From Trichocoleus desertorum NBK24 (lineage in GTDB: Bacteria; Cyanobacteriota; Cyanobacteriia; FACHB-46), in contig NZ_CP116619.1 of the NCBI RefSeq assembly GCF_030409055.1, forward strand, positions 1,893,628 to 1,957,627: a DNA stretch of 64,000 nt. Reading direction: 5' to 3'. Both the position numbers and the translations under genes were made by a program. Numbering within the stretch: position 1 is the stretch's first letter; the number at the start of each line of letters is the position of its first letter. Positions 62,318 to 64,000 of the stretch are shown here, piece by piece. A model generated the notes under the pieces. It did not search any database. It was given only the letters and a program-made list of their open reading frames with translations, and was not told where the DNA came from.

Positions 62318-63145
62318 ATGCATTCATTAAGCCAATCTATTTATGAAATTAATTCTAATTTGGAATCTCTTCGAGATTTTGTTGACATACTTGATACTCA
62401 CTTAAGTGAAAAAGCTCAGGAATCCCTTACTATACACTCATCATCTTTAGAGTTTCTTTTACTCGTTTTTGAAAAGTTATTTGAAAATGGGAAATATAAC
62501 TTAGACTCTGTTCCACCAGAACGAATGGAAGAAATCAGAGCTAAATATCCAGAGTTTTTATCAGCAGAATCCACACAGAATGGAAACAAGATAGATATAA
62601 CGCTCAAATTACCCGATAAAACTAATATCGAGTTAGATAAAATTGATATAGCGCTTAAGGAGATAGGGAAGGCGCAAGGAAGGACACGAATGCTGTATAG
62701 TAGCTCGCTGATGACACTAACTAGTAGTGTTGAGCTTTTCTTTTCCAAACTCTTTCATCAATATTTCTATCTACATCCTGAATCTATTGGCACTAAAGAG
62801 AAGTTATTTAGTTTTGATGATTTAAGTAAGTTTGATACTTTAGCAGACGCACGCACACATTATATAAGTTCTAGGATTGAAGATTTATTGCGCGGACCGC
62901 TGAGTGATTGGCTTTTGTTTGCTCGCAATACAGTAAAACTATCAATGGGATATTTGAAGGAAGAACAGGAACTTCTTGAAGAAACATTTCAGAGACGTAA
63001 CATTGTTGTTCATAATGGAGGAATTGCTAACTCAATCTACATAGCTAAGGTTCCTAAAAATCTTTGCAAAGATGTCAAAGTTAGCAATAACCTTAGAGGG
63101 TGTTTGAAAAGTCGGGTAAACAGTAGAAAAGCTCACTCAGTGTAA
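62318..63145 (+). pseudogene. HEPN-domain protein truncated by an IS element
   Basis: The 275-codon frame is mostly host: residues 1-260 encode a helical protein whose C-part has the HEPN catalytic motif R-x4-H (R227 to H232 in RRNIVVHNGG) following a helix bundle (residues 125-225). The last 15 residues are encoded by the left end of the IS, so the native C-terminus is lost. Resembles MAE_28990/RiboL-PSP-type HEPN proteins seen in defence and toxin-antitoxin loci, which act as RNases. AT-rich, likely acquired. The stub may still be expressed. Confidence 0.7.
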
Positions 63146-63181
63146 GCTGCGAATACGAAAGAACACAGCACCGAGTGAGCT
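63130..63181 (+). promoter_or_regulatory. Inverted repeat just upstream of the transposase start
   Basis: AGCTCACTCAGTG (63130-63142) pairs with CACCGAGTGAGCT (63169-63181), 13 bp with one mismatch, three bases before the transposase ATG. The likely role is to block translation of transcripts that read in from outside, as in other IS elements. Confidence 0.7.
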
Positions 63182-63183
63182 AG

Positions 63184-63975
63184 ATGGGTAAATCCTATCC
63201 CAGTAATCTGACCCGTGCCGAATACGAATTTCTCAGTGACCTGATTCCAGAAGCAAAACCCGGTGGTCGCCCACGCAGCATCGAGATGTGGGCAGTTCTC
63301 AATGCCATCTTCTACGTCCTAGTCGAGGGGTGTCGTTGGCGAGCGTTGCCGGGAGACTTTCCGGCATGGCAGACGGTGTATACCTATTTTCGCAACTGGC
63401 GCAAGGACGGCACTTGGATTGTGATTCATGACCGCTTACGTGAGTGGACGCGCATCGAAGTGGATCGCCAGCCCAGTCCCTCTGAAGCGATCCTCGACTC
63501 GCAAAGTGTCAAAACGGCGGCAGGGGTGAGCGAACAGGTGGGATTTGACAGTGGCAAAGTGATCAAGGGGCGCAAGCGGTTTATCAGTGTCGATACCTTG
63601 GGACTGGTGCTGCGTGTGTTCGTGACTGCTGCCAGTGTGGGAGAACGAGCAGGGGGCAAACGGGTACTCAAGCGGGTCAAACGGATGGACAAAGCTGTGT
63701 TTCGTCTAACCACCATTTGGGTCGATGGTGGCTTTGATGGCGCACCGTTCCTAATGTGGGTGATGGACGTTTGCCGTTGGATTATCCAAGTGGTGCTGCG
63801 ACCTGAACAAACCAAGGGGTTCGTGCTGCTCAAAAAGCGATGGGTGGTGGAGCGGACATTCGGTTGGTTGATGCACTGTCGTCGTCTAGTGCGTGACTAT
63901 GAGTTATTGCCAGAGACCTCAGAGACATTAATCTATCTGGCAATGATTCGGATAATGGTCAAGCGATTGGCGTAA
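63184..63975 (+). CDS. IS5-family transposase
   Basis: A 263-residue DDE transposase. The N-terminal region has LSDLIPEAKPGGRPRS and a helix-turn-helix-like stretch; DDE residues are in ILDSQSVKTA (D), WVDGGFDGAP (D) and VVERTFGWL (E). All three catalytic residues are present and the frame is intact, so the element may be active. Confidence 0.93.
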   Translation: MGKSYPSNLTRAEYEFLSDLIPEAKPGGRPRSIEMWAVLNAIFYVLVEGCRWRALPGDFPAWQTVYTYFRNWRKDGTWIVIHDRLREWTRIEVDRQPSPSEAILDSQSVKTAAGVSEQVGFDSGKVIKGRKRFISVDTLGLVLRVFVTAASVGERAGGKRVLKRVKRMDKAVFRLTTIWVDGGFDGAPFLMWVMDVCRWIIQVVLRPEQTKGFVLLKKRWVVERTFGWLMHCRRLVRDYELLPETSETLIYLAMIRIMVKRLA

Positions 63976-64000
63976 ACTTTGACTCGTTACAACTTTTCAA

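Larger units (their letters stand above)
63098..64000 (+). mobile_element. IS5-family insertion sequence, right end cut by window
   Basis: Left terminal repeat GGGTGTTTGAAAAGT starts at 63098; the window's last bases ACTTTTCAA are its complement, so the right end is about 6 bases beyond 64000 and the whole element is about 909 bp. The target duplication cannot be checked here. It inserts inside the HEPN gene. Confidence 0.85.

Overview
The window is cyanobacterial chromosome. The octamer GCGATCGC (HIP1) occurs throughout, and the genes include chlorophyll synthase (chlG), the cytochrome b6f subunit petP, the photosystem II assembly factor psb35, ycf35 with its ferredoxin, bioU, a solanesyl diphosphate synthase and several cyanobacteria-only DUF families. 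A hetZ-patU pair and a pilB-pilT-pilC cluster point to a filamentous, motile or naturally competent lineage. hetZ-patU is also found in filaments without heterocysts, so nitrogen fixation cannot be concluded. I do not assign a genus.

Layout. 1-6.7 kb: the end of a DUF445 gene, then a leftward chaperone cluster grpE-dnaK-dnaJ that continues through overlapping tusA-like and rsgA genes. 7.4-12.1 kb: pilB-pilT-pilC. 12.3-16.2 kb: a hypothetical gene, a membrane Ser/Thr kinase and bioU. 16.6-17.7 kb: a tight DUF2997-ycf35-ferredoxin operon ending in a clear terminator. 18-23.5 kb: a YiaA-like protein, a DUF3038/DUF4335 pair, a glycosyltransferase, a PD-(D/E)XK nuclease and an HPP-family transporter broken by an in-frame stop. 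23.6-32.5 kb: nitrilase, NhaS3-like antiporter, AMIN-amidase, murI, a cyclic-peptide-type ABC exporter and rsmB. 32.6-41.7 kb: psb35, a class A PBP, chlG, get3d, petP, a metallothionein with an SmtB-type operator, DUF2358, a large lipoprotein and a small zinc-ribbon protein. 42.3-42.7 kb: ssrA (tmRNA). 43-52.5 kb: M1 aminopeptidase, a transglutaminase-fold membrane protein without its catalytic residues, patU, hetZ, a divergent hypothetical gene and the prenyl diphosphate synthase. 53.2-64 kb: an accessory region.

The accessory region is the most unusual part. It holds a PEP-CTERM protein, a 935-residue protein (membrane anchor, coiled coil, about 14 copies of a 16-residue repeat, TerB-C-like segment, seven-bladed WD40 propeller) directly followed by a BrxD/DUF2791-type P-loop ATPase, an orphan AT-rich gene, a RelE/ParE-type toxin-antitoxin pair, a tandem-LRAT protein with one dead domain, a GerMN lipoprotein-like gene whose 5' end was duplicated nearby, and an AT-rich HEPN protein truncated by an IS5-family element that runs off the right edge. 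A family of short imperfect palindromes built on GCGATCGC lies between these genes. The 935-residue protein plus ATPase is my best candidate for an undescribed stress or defence system; that function is inferred, not shown.

A second theme is recent small tandem duplication. bioU and psb35 both have repeated 3' ends that reiterate the stop codon, and an exact 50-bp duplication lies near 53.5 kb.
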